A stretch of DNA of 64,000 nucleotides from Tolypocladium sp. Sup5 PDA-1 (taxonomy: Eukaryota > Ascomycota > Sordariomycetes > Hypocreales > Ophiocordycipitaceae): the NCBI GenBank assembly GCA_000750105.3, contig JPHH03000003.1:1178001-1242000 (forward strand), written 5' to 3'. The notes beneath the pieces are model-generated. The model was given only the letters and a program-made list of their open reading frames with translations. It had not been told where the DNA came from and did no database searches. A program made the position numbers and the translations under genes. Every line of letters begins with the position of its first letter. Position 1 is the first letter of the stretch. This document shows positions 1 to 11,500 of the stretch, piece after piece.

Positions 1-137
1 ACCAACATCCACGACACCGCAGACTTACACGACACCAGATTGCCCGCTCCAGCTTCCAAATCACTGTCTTGGATACTCACGACGGCAGACGCTGAACGAG
101 GGGGCCCAGCAAGGAGGAAACGGAATCAACGGCAGCC

Positions 138-2179
138 ATGGGCAAGTCCAGGCGCAACAGAGGCGGCGTCGCTCACCGGAGAGATCCCATCGCAAAGCAC
201 GTCAAGCCTCCCTCGGACCCCGAGCTCGCTGCCCTGCGCGAGAGCAAGATCCTGCCCGTCATCAGCGACCTCAAGAACGCCGACCCCAAGTCGCGCTCTG
301 CCGCCGCCACTGCCATCGCCAACCTCATCCAGGACACCAAGTGTCGCAAGCTGCTGCTGCGCGAGCAGGTCGTCCACACCGTCCTCACCCAGACCCTGAC
401 CGATGCCGCCCTCGAGAGCCGCGCCGCGGGGTGGGGCATCCTGCAGGTCCTGGCGCAGGAGGAAGAGGCTGACTTCTGTGTCCACCTCTTCCGGCAGGAT
501 ATCCTGACTGCCATTGAGTATGCCACCAAGGCCGTGAGTCCCGTTTACATCTCTCTCCTTGTCGCGGCCTCTCCGTAACTCACACCCGACCACAGGTCTC
601 TGACAAGCTCCAATCAAAGGAGCCTGCATTCTCCAAGTTGCCCAAAGCGGAGCAAAGCTTCACAACGAGCATCGCCGCCTCCCTCGTATCTCTCTTGACT
701 GCCCTCGCGGAGTCAGGTGACGAACTGCTGGAGGCCATCTCGGCCAACGCCACCGTCTCACACCTGCTCTTCACCCTCATCGCTCACACCAGCCAAGGCG
801 AAGGCGATGGTGTGGCCGACCTCCGAAGCGACGCCCTGGCCTGTCTCATGATTCTTTGCGAAGACAACGTGCAACTTGCCAAGAAGGTTGTTGATAGCCA
901 ATGCTTTCACACCGTGGTGGCCCTCAAGGACGACGCCGACAGTGACGGCATTCTCGCATGTGCCACCTTGCACAACGTCTTTGCCGCGCTAAATGGGTCA
1001 AAAGATGCACCGCATATCCCCAATGCCGACGATTCCATATTAATACCGACCCTCGCACGGGCCGTTGCAACCATCATACCAGGACAAGCCGCGGCCAACG
1101 GCAATGGCTGGTCCAGCCCCGTCGAGCAGCAGCAGCTCGCCCTGGAGACCCTGGCATCTATCGGAACAAGCCTCAACTCCGCCATGAGCGGCTCCGCGCC
1201 GCAAAAGGAAGAAGTGACGGAAACAAAGGACGACGAAGACATGGGCGAAGCTGACGAGCCTGTTGGCTCGGACGGTGAAGAGGAGGAGGAGGGTGAGGGC
1301 GAGGAGGATGATGAGATGGACGCAGACGCGATGGAAGCCGATATGGAGATGGTCACGGGCGCTGATGACGGCGATGACGACGACGAGAACATCAACGACC
1401 TGCCCGTTCTAAAGGCCCTCCTCCAAAAAGCCCTGCCCGAGGTCATCCGTGTCGCCTGCATCCAGCCCACCGACGACGACGGCATGAGACTACAAAGTCA
1501 CGCCCTGTCGGCACTCAACAACATCGCCTGGTCGGTGTCTCTGATTGATTTTTCAGATGATCAAAACGCCGGCATCCAAAAAGCGTGGACACCTGTCGGC
1601 CGGTCCCTGTGGGAGCAGGTCATCTCGCCTATTCTGTCGACCGATACAGCAGACGTCGGCCTCGCCACGCAGGTGACCAGCCTCGCATGGGCCGTTTCCC
1701 GAAGCCTGGGAGGCAAGACGCCCCTCAAGGCCGACGAGCACCGCAAGTTCATCACCCTCTACCAAGCAACCAAGGGGCTCGAGCCCCAGGACCCCGAAGA
1801 CCCCTTCCAGAGCCTCGGCGTCAAGTGCGTCGGCGTCCTCGGCCAGCTTGCCATCGATCCTGCCCCCGCGGACCTAAATCGCGAAATTGGCACCTTCTTG
1901 GTCACCGTTCTTGCCTCCCTGCCCGACACGCCTGCCGCCGACGCTGTGGAGGCGCTGAACCAGGTCTTCGACATCTACAGCGACGAGGGCTACGCCTACG
2001 ACAATGAAGTCTTCTGGAAGGGCAACTTCTTGTCACACCTTGAAGAGTTACTGCCCAAGGCCCGAGCCCTAAGCAAGGCGATCGATAAAAAGTCAAATGC
2101 CGAGTTGAGGACCAGGGCGGACGAGGCTGTGCTGAATCTGACGCGGTTCTTGGCGTACAAGAAGAAGCACAAGCCGTGA
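138..2179 (+). CDS. SYO1: Symportin Syo1-like ARM/HEAT-repeat import adaptor for 5S RNP proteins
   Basis: Two exons, 138-533 and 596-2179, with a 62-nt intron (GTGAGT donor, CACAG acceptor), give 659 aa. In the known family, Syo1 binds ribosomal proteins Rpl5 and Rpl11 together and carries them into the nucleus with a karyopherin for 5S RNP assembly. Seen in the sequence: a basic N-terminus (MGKSRRNRGG) suited to karyopherin binding, helical ARM/HEAT-type repeats along the whole length, and a long acidic insert near residues 330-385 (runs of E and D) matching the Rpl11-binding acidic loop of Syo1. Length fits the family (about 650-680 aa). The start ATG has a good context (CAGCCATGG) and is the first ATG of the conserved N-terminus. 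The gene converges on MLH1, with 253 bp between the stop codons. Assignment rests on domain layout and remembered family features, not on a search. Confidence 0.88.
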
Positions 2180-2432
2180 AAAGGGCTTATGGCGGTTCTT
2201 GACGAGAGATGAAATGCCACAACAGATGGCCGGAGGATATCATCAAAGGATAAAGCCTTGGTTACCTTAAATCAGGATTATGTCGACGGGCCAAGCTACA
2301 AAAGTATTGATGCGGAGTTATCAAAAGTCTCCAGCAACACGGCGCTAAAATTGGGTTAAATACATCGTAGCTAGATAGCAAATGTAATCACACATCGCTA
2401 GAACTTGGTCGTCATGCGTGTCAAACACCCCA

Positions 2433-4596
2433 TCAACATCTCTCAAACACCCGGTACAGACCCTTCAAGCTCGCCACCTCCAGTATTCCTCCTTCCATGA
2501 GCGACTTGGTAGCCACCAACCCCGCCTTGAACGCCGGAAAGAAGATGTGCTCGACGGCCCACCTGATATGCCGCCTCCTCGTCCATATCTCGGCCGGGAC
2601 TTCCTCCTCTTGCGATGCCCCCTCCCCAGACGCGATGGGAAGCTGTTCGGGGACGTAAAACGTCGCCAGCTCCCGGAGGAACGTCTCGAAGCAGCCCTTT
2701 TCCTCGGTCCATGTGACGTTGGGCCCCAGCCGGAGGAGAAACCGAGGGAGCTTGGCCATGGACGGCGTGTAGCCCTTGATCAGGAGGGGGATGGAGATGA
2801 GCTCCCCCGCGGGAGAGATCTCGAGAGAAAAGTACTCCTGGAGCATCTCCCTCCGCTCGATGAGCTGCGCCGCCACCCTATTCACAACAGCTCCGACATC
2901 GAAATCCTCATCCGTCGCTCCCAAAACCGTCTTCTCCGTCTCCGCCGCCATGGTCAGGAGCTCTCTAAGCCCCAGGGGCGGGCTGAAGCGGATGACACCA
3001 AAATTTCCAAAATCCGTCAACCCCAGCTGGTAAAAGTATTCGAAACACGCGTGCCCATAGTCAATCAAGTACAGTTTGACGCCGCCCTGTATGGCGGCCA
3101 GTCGTCGCTTCTCATCTACGATGCCGACAAATGAATGAGACGCAAATATTTCGGTGAGATCCTGGTGCATTTCTTCGCGAACCTCGCTTCGTAGTTCCTT
3201 GACGCTCTTGAGCCGACAAATAACGGGTTCGCGATCGTTGGATTCGTATTCAATGCTTTCCGGGACCGCCAGCGGCTCGTCTTCCAGAGTACCGGCTTTT
3301 GAACCCTCTCCAGTATCTGCGAGGGAAAACATGCTCGTAATCTTGCGCACTGATGTATCCGTCCTAATAAGATCGTTGGAGTTCCTCCGTCGCTTACCGG
3401 TGACCATGAATTTGGGAGGTGTTGCGTTGGCATCGTCAAACAGGAAATCCTCAACTGGCTTCGCTCCCGGAAGCAGTGTCTGGGTCTGGAACGTTCGGCT
3501 TGTATCAACAGCCGCAAGCTCCTCTTCTATTTGAGTGCACACTGCCTGGATGATCTCGTCCTCGTTTAGAAAATGGACCTCCCGCTTGGTTGGATGCACG
3601 TTGACGTCGACCCGAGCCGGGTCAATCTCCAGGCTGAGATACACAAAGGGATGGCCACCTTTGGGCAGAAAGTTGACATATATTTGTTCAACGGCCTTCT
3701 TTATGTTGGTTGATTCGACAGACCGGTGGTTGATGAACAGTAATAGCGTTGTCTTCTTGATGTGGTAGTTTGCGTTGGTGACCAGGCCATTTGCCTTAAA
3801 CCCCCAACGGTCTCCAGTTGTCGAAAACTCGATCAGCTCGTTTGCAACACTGCCGCCGTATATCTGCCGTATCCTGTCGGTGGCAGTTGCTTGCGCTTGC
3901 ACTGATAGGCTGTTGGACGACTCGCCCGCTTTCTTGCAGGTGAACCCGACTCCTGCACAGTGGATGGCGTAGCGGCCCACCATGTCGATGATCTTGTTGA
4001 ACTCATCAGCGTTCGACCTGAATGCTCTGCGTCGTGTCGCCACATTGAAGAACAAGTCCTCCACCGTAATCTGCGTCCCCGGTCGGCCGGCCACACCTCT
4101 TGGCTCTTCAGGCTGCCCTGGCTTAGACGCAGAGAGCTTCCCGTCCGCATAATGTGCACGCCATGCGAGGGCCGAATCCTTGGTCTTAGTTGTCACCGTC
4201 AAGTGGGCAATGTGACTGATGCTTGCAAGGGCCTCTCCTCGAAAGCCGTAGGTGCCAATGGAGGTGAGATCTTCGAATGCTGTGATTTTCGAGGTGGTAT
4301 GGCGCTCGCACAATATGGCCAAATCATCCTTCTTTGGGACCATTAGTTGATGTCAGGCTCGAGGCTTCGCCTGTTCTCACCTGGATTCCGCAGCCGTTGT
4401 CGGTGATCTGCAGCAGCTTGAGACCGCCATCTTTGACCAGGATTTCCAGAGCTGTCGAACCCGCGTCAACGGCGTTCTCAATGAGCTCTTTGAGCGCATG
4501 GACTGGTGCTACAATAATTTCACCAGCCGCGATCTTGTTGACCACGTCGGGATCCAAGGCCTGCAGGTGACGGGTCAGCGGTTGCGTTCTTGCCAC
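2433..4596 (-). CDS. MLH1: DNA mismatch repair protein Mlh1 (MutL homologue)
   Basis: Two exons on the minus strand, 4596-4381 and 4331-2433, joined across a 49-nt intron, give 704 aa. Mlh1 is the common subunit of the MutL heterodimers (Mlh1-Pms1, Mlh1-Mlh3) acting in nuclear mismatch repair and meiotic crossing over. All GHKL ATPase motifs are present: E37 and N41 in KELIENAVDAG (motif I, catalytic base and Mg ligand), DNGCG at 66-70 (motif II) and GFRGEAL at 101-107 (motif III). NVHPTKREVHF follows in the transducer domain. The protein ends in FERC, the invariant C-terminus of eukaryotic Mlh1. The ATG at 4596 lies directly before the conserved HLQALDPDVVNKIAAGE segment, so the start is well supported. 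The splice falls between GCGIQ and KDDL, inside motif II's neighbourhood, and restores the family sequence exactly. No missing catalytic residue was seen. Confidence 0.97.
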
Positions 4597-6162
4597 TCAA
4601 CCAAGGGAGCCATCAACCGACCCTGATTCGACGTGCAGGTCGGGACTCATCCAGTGAGTCTTCCGCCTTTCGCTTTGCGCCACTGGGGCTGTCCACATCC
4701 ATTGCATCGGCCATCCTCGCCTCCGTCGCATTCAATGAGAGGTAACGTTGCCTGGACAGGCTCTGTGAGCGGGCCTATCCCGCAGGCATTTGAGCGAGGG
4801 GCGGTTCACAGGGCTCTGGCGGCTACCCGCAGATATATGAAACAATACTCCGTAGTCGACCCAGACAGTCCAACTCCACTGGCGAAGGGAGGGACCAGGC
4901 AAAGGGGAGAGGCAGGGTGATGAGGGAAGCTGGAACAAGGAATCACTTGGCGGGGTTGGTCGCATCGTGGAGAGCAAGAAGGCACGCGAAGTACCCACGT
5001 CACCACGTGATCCGAAGGGTGGTGTGGGGCACCGCTCCGACTCCTGTCCGGCCCGCCTCCGGCACATTTCGCCGCTGTGCTCCGTACCTTCCCCGGGTAT
5101 GGACACTCGGACCTCCAACACATGTGTATCATTGCGTTTCGCATCCCAAACAGACTCAATGCAAAGCACAAGTGACTGGTGCACTTTCAAACGGCCGGTC
5201 TTGTCATTGTGACCTGTTCCGTCTAATTCAGACGTCGAGTGTCATGTTTGTGTTGGACTCGGAAGCACGTGTGGGCGGCTCCAAGCCCACATAGACGTGA
5301 CGGTTGAATTATACTCTTGCTTCAGCGTTATTATGCAGGTAATCGCTAAATGGACTAGGATAACGTCGCAACCAAACTCCTCCGCTATGCTCCGGTTTCC
5401 AACAACGTCGTTGGACGCGAATCAACGCAGTAGCTTCAAGCTTTGCACCATGCATCATCATGCCCAACCACAACTGCCCGTTATCCGTCCCGGCTCCGGA
5501 CCTAGGTCTCCCAACCGCAATTGTCTTACAATAAACTCCAATGCACCAAACCTTTTCACCTTTCCTCTGTACGCTGACGTCAACAGCATCACGTTGAAGT
5601 CTGCTCTCGCTGCACAGACTCTTGCCACCCAATTTCGAGCAACGACGGTCTGACTCTCTCCCGGTCCCGCCCCGTCTGCTCCAACTCCAATTGTCCACGA
5701 ATCCTGTCGTTGATCTCTGGAATGAAAAGAAATCACGCACGTTACCCGGGTCTTCGCAAGGCTCCTTGCCTTGGTCAAGCTTCAATGGTAACAAAGGCTC
5801 CGTTCTGTGCTGTTGCGCCTCGTGGAGCCATATCTGACAATCCCCAATCCAATAATTGCCATACTCCAATCCTCAGTGCCGCTATCGACACTTTAGTCCG
5901 TCACTGCAGTTTCCATTTTAGCTGAACGTCAATCCCCCAAGACGTGTCTCGTGGGTAGACAACGCCCCCCTTTCAAAGTGGACGCCGCCAATGGTAGATA
6001 TCCTGAAATAGTATTTAAACAATATTCTTATTCGCTCCCAAAATCAATCGAATCGGTGCGTCGCTGGGACGTTGTCGGACTTCGCCAGGCTTAGTTTCCT
6101 CCAAGGGAAATTCTTGAAGTTTCGCTAAGCTCGAGGTCGCAGGTTGACTGTGTTGAATGCAT
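4597..6162. other. Intergenic region between MLH1 and the Zn2Cys6-PAS factor
   Basis: This stretch of 1,566 bp holds the MLH1 promoter and the 3' region of the next minus-strand gene. The open frames in it (longest 186 codons, minus strand) have no recognisable domain and no consistent splice structure. One TACTCCGTA word of the dispersed family lies at 4846-4854. No RNA gene was recognised. Confidence 0.6.
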
Positions 6163-8526
6163 CTACCGCGATCTCCCCGGCCCTTCAGGCTTCTCAATCA
6201 ACCCTCCAATATCAACACGACTCCATCGTTCGTCTCGCTGCCACCCCTGAGTCCCAAGAGGCGGCCGGTGCTCTGACTGCGCCCGTATAGGTGGGAGTTG
6301 AAAACTTGGCGGTACTGTACGACTGACAGACAAAGATGATTCGTTCCGGCCAATTTCATGTGACGACTGTGGAGGCGGTCCAGGATACCGATTTATGCTC
6401 GTCGAATGCTCGTATTGGGGAGCCGCATGTGTCGTACCAGGGTTGGTTGGTGGCGGTGCCTGGTTTGCCTGGTTATGTAGGCCCTGAGGCGGTCGGAACG
6501 TTAGCGAGCCCTCGCTGAGTCGATGTCGAACGGGATCGAAATGTGAAGATACTGGCGTTCGCGGCGCAAATGGTGGCTGCGGACTTGGGGGCGCGTGATA
6601 CAAAGGTGCCTGTGGATGTCGCGTCTGCGAGGATGGATGCTGATGCGGATACCGATGCTGGAGACTCAGAAGCATTACCACAAAGTAGACAGATCCCTCT
6701 TTGCCCAGGCCCATGCGAAGGAGATGCTGCCTCGGGTGTCCATCGGGCCCGATGAACGTTAGCTGCTCCTGAATATTCAGGGGAAACCTGGTAACATCGC
6801 CGGCACTGAATCCAAGCCCCTGAATCACAGGCCCGCCTTGGCCCAGGATTGGTGGCAAGTAATTTGGTTCCCTTCGCTTCTGCTCCCCAGCCAGTTGGTT
6901 CTGGATGTTGAAGATCCTCTCTGCCTCGGTGTTTACGACGATGTCGCCCAATCTTCGGCCCGTCACGCTCACGGCACCTATCGCATCCAAAAATGCCGGT
7001 GACGCTTTGGAAAACTCCAGTCCCATGGTGAGATATGCAGCTGGCTCTGCGCGCGCGGCCGCGAGAGATGTAGTACCGTAGACATGTGCGTCCGAAGCTC
7101 TGTCGAACTGTCTACGTGGTAGAGTTCCGCTTATTGGTGCTTCGAGTGGTCGATATAGTTGGTGTCGTTGGAGCGGGTCGTCGATCCCCTGATCCCCTGA
7201 GTCGCCAGGTCCATACATGCCCAGTGGCCTTCGCAGCGAAATATCCGGGTACTGTGGAAGTCGCAAAGGATCGTATCGAGCATCTCTATCGTCTCGAAGT
7301 CGAGGTCTGCCTCGTTTCTTGTGCTGGACGTCGACGCAAGCGTCCTCTTTGCCGTTGCTAAGACACCTCGAACAGGGTCGCTGGGCTGTGGCATTGGTCA
7401 GTCTTTGAACTGCAAATATGAATAGCTGCCCATGATGGTTTTTTGTTTAGATAGTCGGAGCCCCTGAAGCGCCTTGCCGTCACAGAGTTGGGCCCTCGAG
7501 ACTACAAACCACGTTTCTCCGCGCTGTCGACGGGGGCTGGGCTTCCCCGGCGCCTGTAGTTCAAGACACATTTAGTGCAGAGACCAGTCTCGTTCCCAGT
7601 CCCGTGGCAACAGCTTGGAGGGCCTGCAGTTCTACTGCAGCAAGGGCTTGTGTTTTCTCTCCAACTTCTCGAACGAAGGCAAAGGAGTCGACAACCAACA
7701 GGGAGAAAATTCAAATCGTTTACATACCGTCACATCTAGACATCTTCCTGTTAGCACACTTGCAGAGTTCCTAGAGACAGGGGAATACTGCCTACCGAAG
7801 ATGGGCTCGCTTGCAAGGGACGCAGGCAGAGGCAACGTGGCCCTTGGTCTTCCTCTGAGACTTCGGAGAAGTGTATGATTGATTTTCCAGTCCCGATGCC
7901 CGACTTGTCACCGAGTAAGACCCTTCGGAGCTCGGCCCAGCTGAGGCGGTGTACTGCTGCTGATACACCCCTTGCGGTATCCCGTGGTGTTGCTGGGGAG
8001 AATACAACGGCGTCTGTGGCATAGGCTCCTCGTGGGGTCTTGGAAATCCATATGGTCCGCGTGATGGCTCCTGCGGATACGGTCTCGACACCGGAACCGG
8101 CGGCGGCAGATGTTGTCGATGATCGGCTGGCGGCTGCTGCATGGACCTCTCTCGGTAGACATCTTGGGGGAGCGCGCTCGAGTATAGAGCTTGCGCCTCG
8201 CCCCGTTCGTTTGCCTCTCGAGCTGCTTTGGGCGGAAGGGGCGGAGACCCTGACATGGGCGGAGAGGGATACGCCCGAGAGCGGGCAGACGCCTCCGACT
8301 CTGCTCTTTTGGTTTCCCAACCCAGATCCGAGGGGCCGCTGGCCAGGTGCGGTACGCCTGGGCGCTGGCCGAGGGGGAGCGAAGTGGTGTCGAAGGGGCG
8401 CCGTACTGACAGCATGGATGGAGCGTTCTTGTAAGTCTGGATTTTGGGCTGGGAGCTCCCCCGTCCCCCGCCGAGTAGCGGCTGGGCTGCCACTCTTGGC
8501 CCCGTGCCGAGGTCGACAGGGCCTTC
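6163..8526 (-). CDS. Zn2Cys6 transcription factor with PAS-like domain; 8-nt internal exon
   Basis: Minus-strand exons: at most 8526-7796 (first exon), 7735-7728 (8 nt) and 7385-6163. The reading frame is open from 8526, just after a CTAG that could be a splice acceptor. The first in-frame ATG is at 8415; starting there gives 616 aa, so the N-terminus is uncertain. Domains in order: a Pro/Ser-rich disordered N-terminus; a binuclear zinc cluster (CVPCKRAHLRC, then AQRPCSRC and KEDAC) followed by a basic linker (HKKRGRPRLRD); a PAS-like domain (AAYLTMGLEFSKASPAFLDAIG up to YFVVMLLSL); and a Pro/Gln/His-rich disordered tail. The cluster is joined only if the 8-nt exon is used: it supplies the third Cys codon (TGT) and part of Arg and Ala. 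Intron 1 is 60 nt with a GCTAAC branch site; intron 2 is 342 nt. Family members are nuclear DNA-binding regulators; the target pathway is unknown to me, so no symbol is given. Confidence 0.85.
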
Positions 8527-11500
8527 CTAGCGATGCGGGGAGTCGAAGCTTGTAGGAAGCTGTGCTGCTAAGATTCTCCGTCTCCTGTGGTTAACCACCG
8601 ATTTGATGGCCCTTTGAGCAAAGCAGCAAGGTTAGGGCAAGGCCGTTAAGCTCTGCAAACGCCAGAGCTGGTTCAGGAACAGGTTTTGTTCTCGCGTGGA
8701 AGGGGTCCTCGTGCAAAATCCCGTGGGCTTTCGAAGCCACAGGGGGCAAGGATTCGAAAGGAAAAAAAGACAAGAGGGCCTGCCTGGCTGGTGGTTCAAG
8801 AAGGTAATGTCGCAAGCCGGACAGCGAAGAGTCGATGGCTAGATGATCCGAGGCGATGGTCGAGGGGTAGGGAAGAAGAATTAATACGCAGTAGGCAGCA
8901 AAGATATAAGAAAGGCGTCCTGGTCGGGGGCAGCTGGCGTGAAACAAAATGCTGCACCGTAATACTACCACGAAGAGATTTCACAACTGTCGTGATACGG
9001 CATGTGGTCCTGTCCGTGGTTGTCGAGATTATTGGGATGGATGGATCGAGGTCGGCGGCCGGACGTAGTTGTAGAACCACGAGCTACCGCGACCTGATGA
9101 GGACGACAGGACGGAGCGAAGCGAAGGCTTGACTCGTCAAGAGATTGGTCAGTAGACGACGGTCCAGTCGAGAGCACAAGAGTCGAGGCGGCGGCTAGGG
9201 GCTAGAGGCTGATCGGCGGCTCAGGGTCGGTTTTTGTGCGACTTCTGGGCTACAGCCTACTGGAGCAAGAGGAGGTGCAAGCCGGGCAAGGGTCGCTGGG
9301 TTGGCGACAGGGCATCGGGGTTGGACCCCGGTCCGGGTCTCTAGTGTGGATGCTGGTCAAGGGTTGAGTGTTATGCCATGGAGAGACCCTGGTCGTCCCA
9401 TCTGACAATTCTCCGCGTGTCTCGAGCAAGGGGACGAGGTCTGCTCCTGGGTGTGAGAGTTGCGTCTTGTAGTATGTAATAAGACACGCGAGGCGGCTAT
9501 GACTGGACTGGGGGCGTGCGTGTGATGCGAGTGGACCACAGGCCGTGAAGTTGCGAAGGTGAGAAGCAGCCAAGGCGCTGGGAACGGGCGTTTGCCTGGC
9601 CTCGCGTGGGCCGTTGGTGTCAGTTCGGTAATCGGAGTCCGATTACAGTTGGGAGCTGCAGACGACTACGGAGAGGAACAATTACGCATCAAGGGCGAAG
9701 GGAAAGGGAGAGACGCTTGAGAGGGCTGGCTAAGTTCGAGTTGGCAGATAAGATGGATGGACGGGTGGGCGGGTGGACGACAGGGGATGGAAACGACTCG
9801 TGGCAGGGCAGCACAAGAGCGAGCGAGAGGGAGACTAATACGGGTGGAGAGCGAGATGAATGGAGATGGCGGTTTGAGAGAGAACGGTTTCTGGAAGCGG
9901 ACGTGATTGGGGGGACCGGGAATGCCATCCGCCTTGTTTGGCGACGGGGAGCATTCAATATTCAACTCTGGCCTCCTCTGACGCAGGAGGTACTCGTACA
10001 GCACAGAGCAACGGATGCAGGGATCTCCGGCTAGAGGAGCTCAAGAGCCAAGGTTAGTCCGTGACGGGGTGTGGGATAGACCGAGCCCAACAAGGCTCAC
10101 TCACTCTCGATGGAGATGATGGATCACTTGAAGGTTTGAGCCAGGGCCACCCAGGTAAGCTTCAGACATCTCAGATGAAGATCCACCCAGTCAGCCACGA
10201 GGTGACTTGTCACGGGACAAAGCAAAGGGAAGTGTTCCAGGCACGCAAATGCTCGACAGAGCGCGTCTGAACTCTGGAGAGCCACAGCACCCGGGCTGGG
10301 GGAGTGGATGGGTGTGGGCCTGTCGTTGGTGGGCAGGCTAACAGGTTTAAAGGCCCTGCCAGGTTATGAGATGGTTGGTGGCGATGGCAACGAATGGGGT
10401 CGGTCCGGGTCGGTTTGGTTCCTGTTTGGCGCCTTGCCTTAAACAATCCCAGCCGACAGACAACCTCCTCCAGGTCAGGAACGCCCGCATCGTCCTCAGA
10501 TGGGTTTGTTGAAGCCGGAGCCATATAATTCCTCGTCGAGGCTTGCCCCATTCTCTGTATGCGTGGCGACTGATGGAGCGGACTGCCGAGCTAATGGAGT
10601 TTGTTGGTTCGAAGAATGCTGAATCGAAACAACGAGGGATCAACCAACAAGCATGACACCCGCCCTGCGTAATTACCTTCTGTACAGAGACAACGCTGCC
10701 GAGCGAGTTCCCGGTTCGAAAAGATATACTAGCTGGCTAGCATCGTGGCTGAAGCAGCTAACCAGCGCCCAACTGGGGCATCTAAACGTCCATGGTTTGC
10801 GTCCCCCGACTTCGCTGTTGATCGGCTCGTGGCTCCCTTGCCAGATAGGGCTTGGGCCGGGCCCACAGCCTTACGAGAAAGGCTGCCAGGCAAAAGTACG
10901 GTGTGATGTTCTTGCTAGAATTTTGGCTGCGCAGTAGTCTGTAGTAGTTGCAGACTCCGATGTACGTCTATACGTCTATACGCGGTTGAAGAGTGGCCTG
11001 CCTCGTGCATAGCTGGTGCCCGCGGGTTGCGAGGAATAGACGACGACCGTGGAAGCTACTGCGAATGGTCCACAAGTTGCCGGACGAGGGGAGCGAGTGG
11101 GCTTATCTCTTGAGTTAGAGGCGCGCCCGCTGAGGCTTTTCTTCGGCAACTCCGTAGTTATGAGGCGCACAGCTCGAAGCGACAGATCAGCAGTCGTTGT
11201 ATGTAGATCGCAGCGCCGGCCAGCGGCATCTGTGCGGAACGACACGCCGAGCCCGGCCGTTGTGGCTGCATTTGTGTGGGTGGGAGCCCGAGGAGGTAGT
11301 CCGTAAAGTTCAACTGCAGCGGCGAGGCCGTTTCCAATGCCCGCGATTTGGCGCATCGCCGCTGCAGGGCAATGACTTTGCATCAACGCCAACCTTGCAC
11401 CACGGCATCCCATCCAAGCCATCCAAGCCATCCCATCTCATACCAGCCATGGATCATCGTCCAACCCAGCATCGCACCAACGGCGGCCCCGACGACGGGA

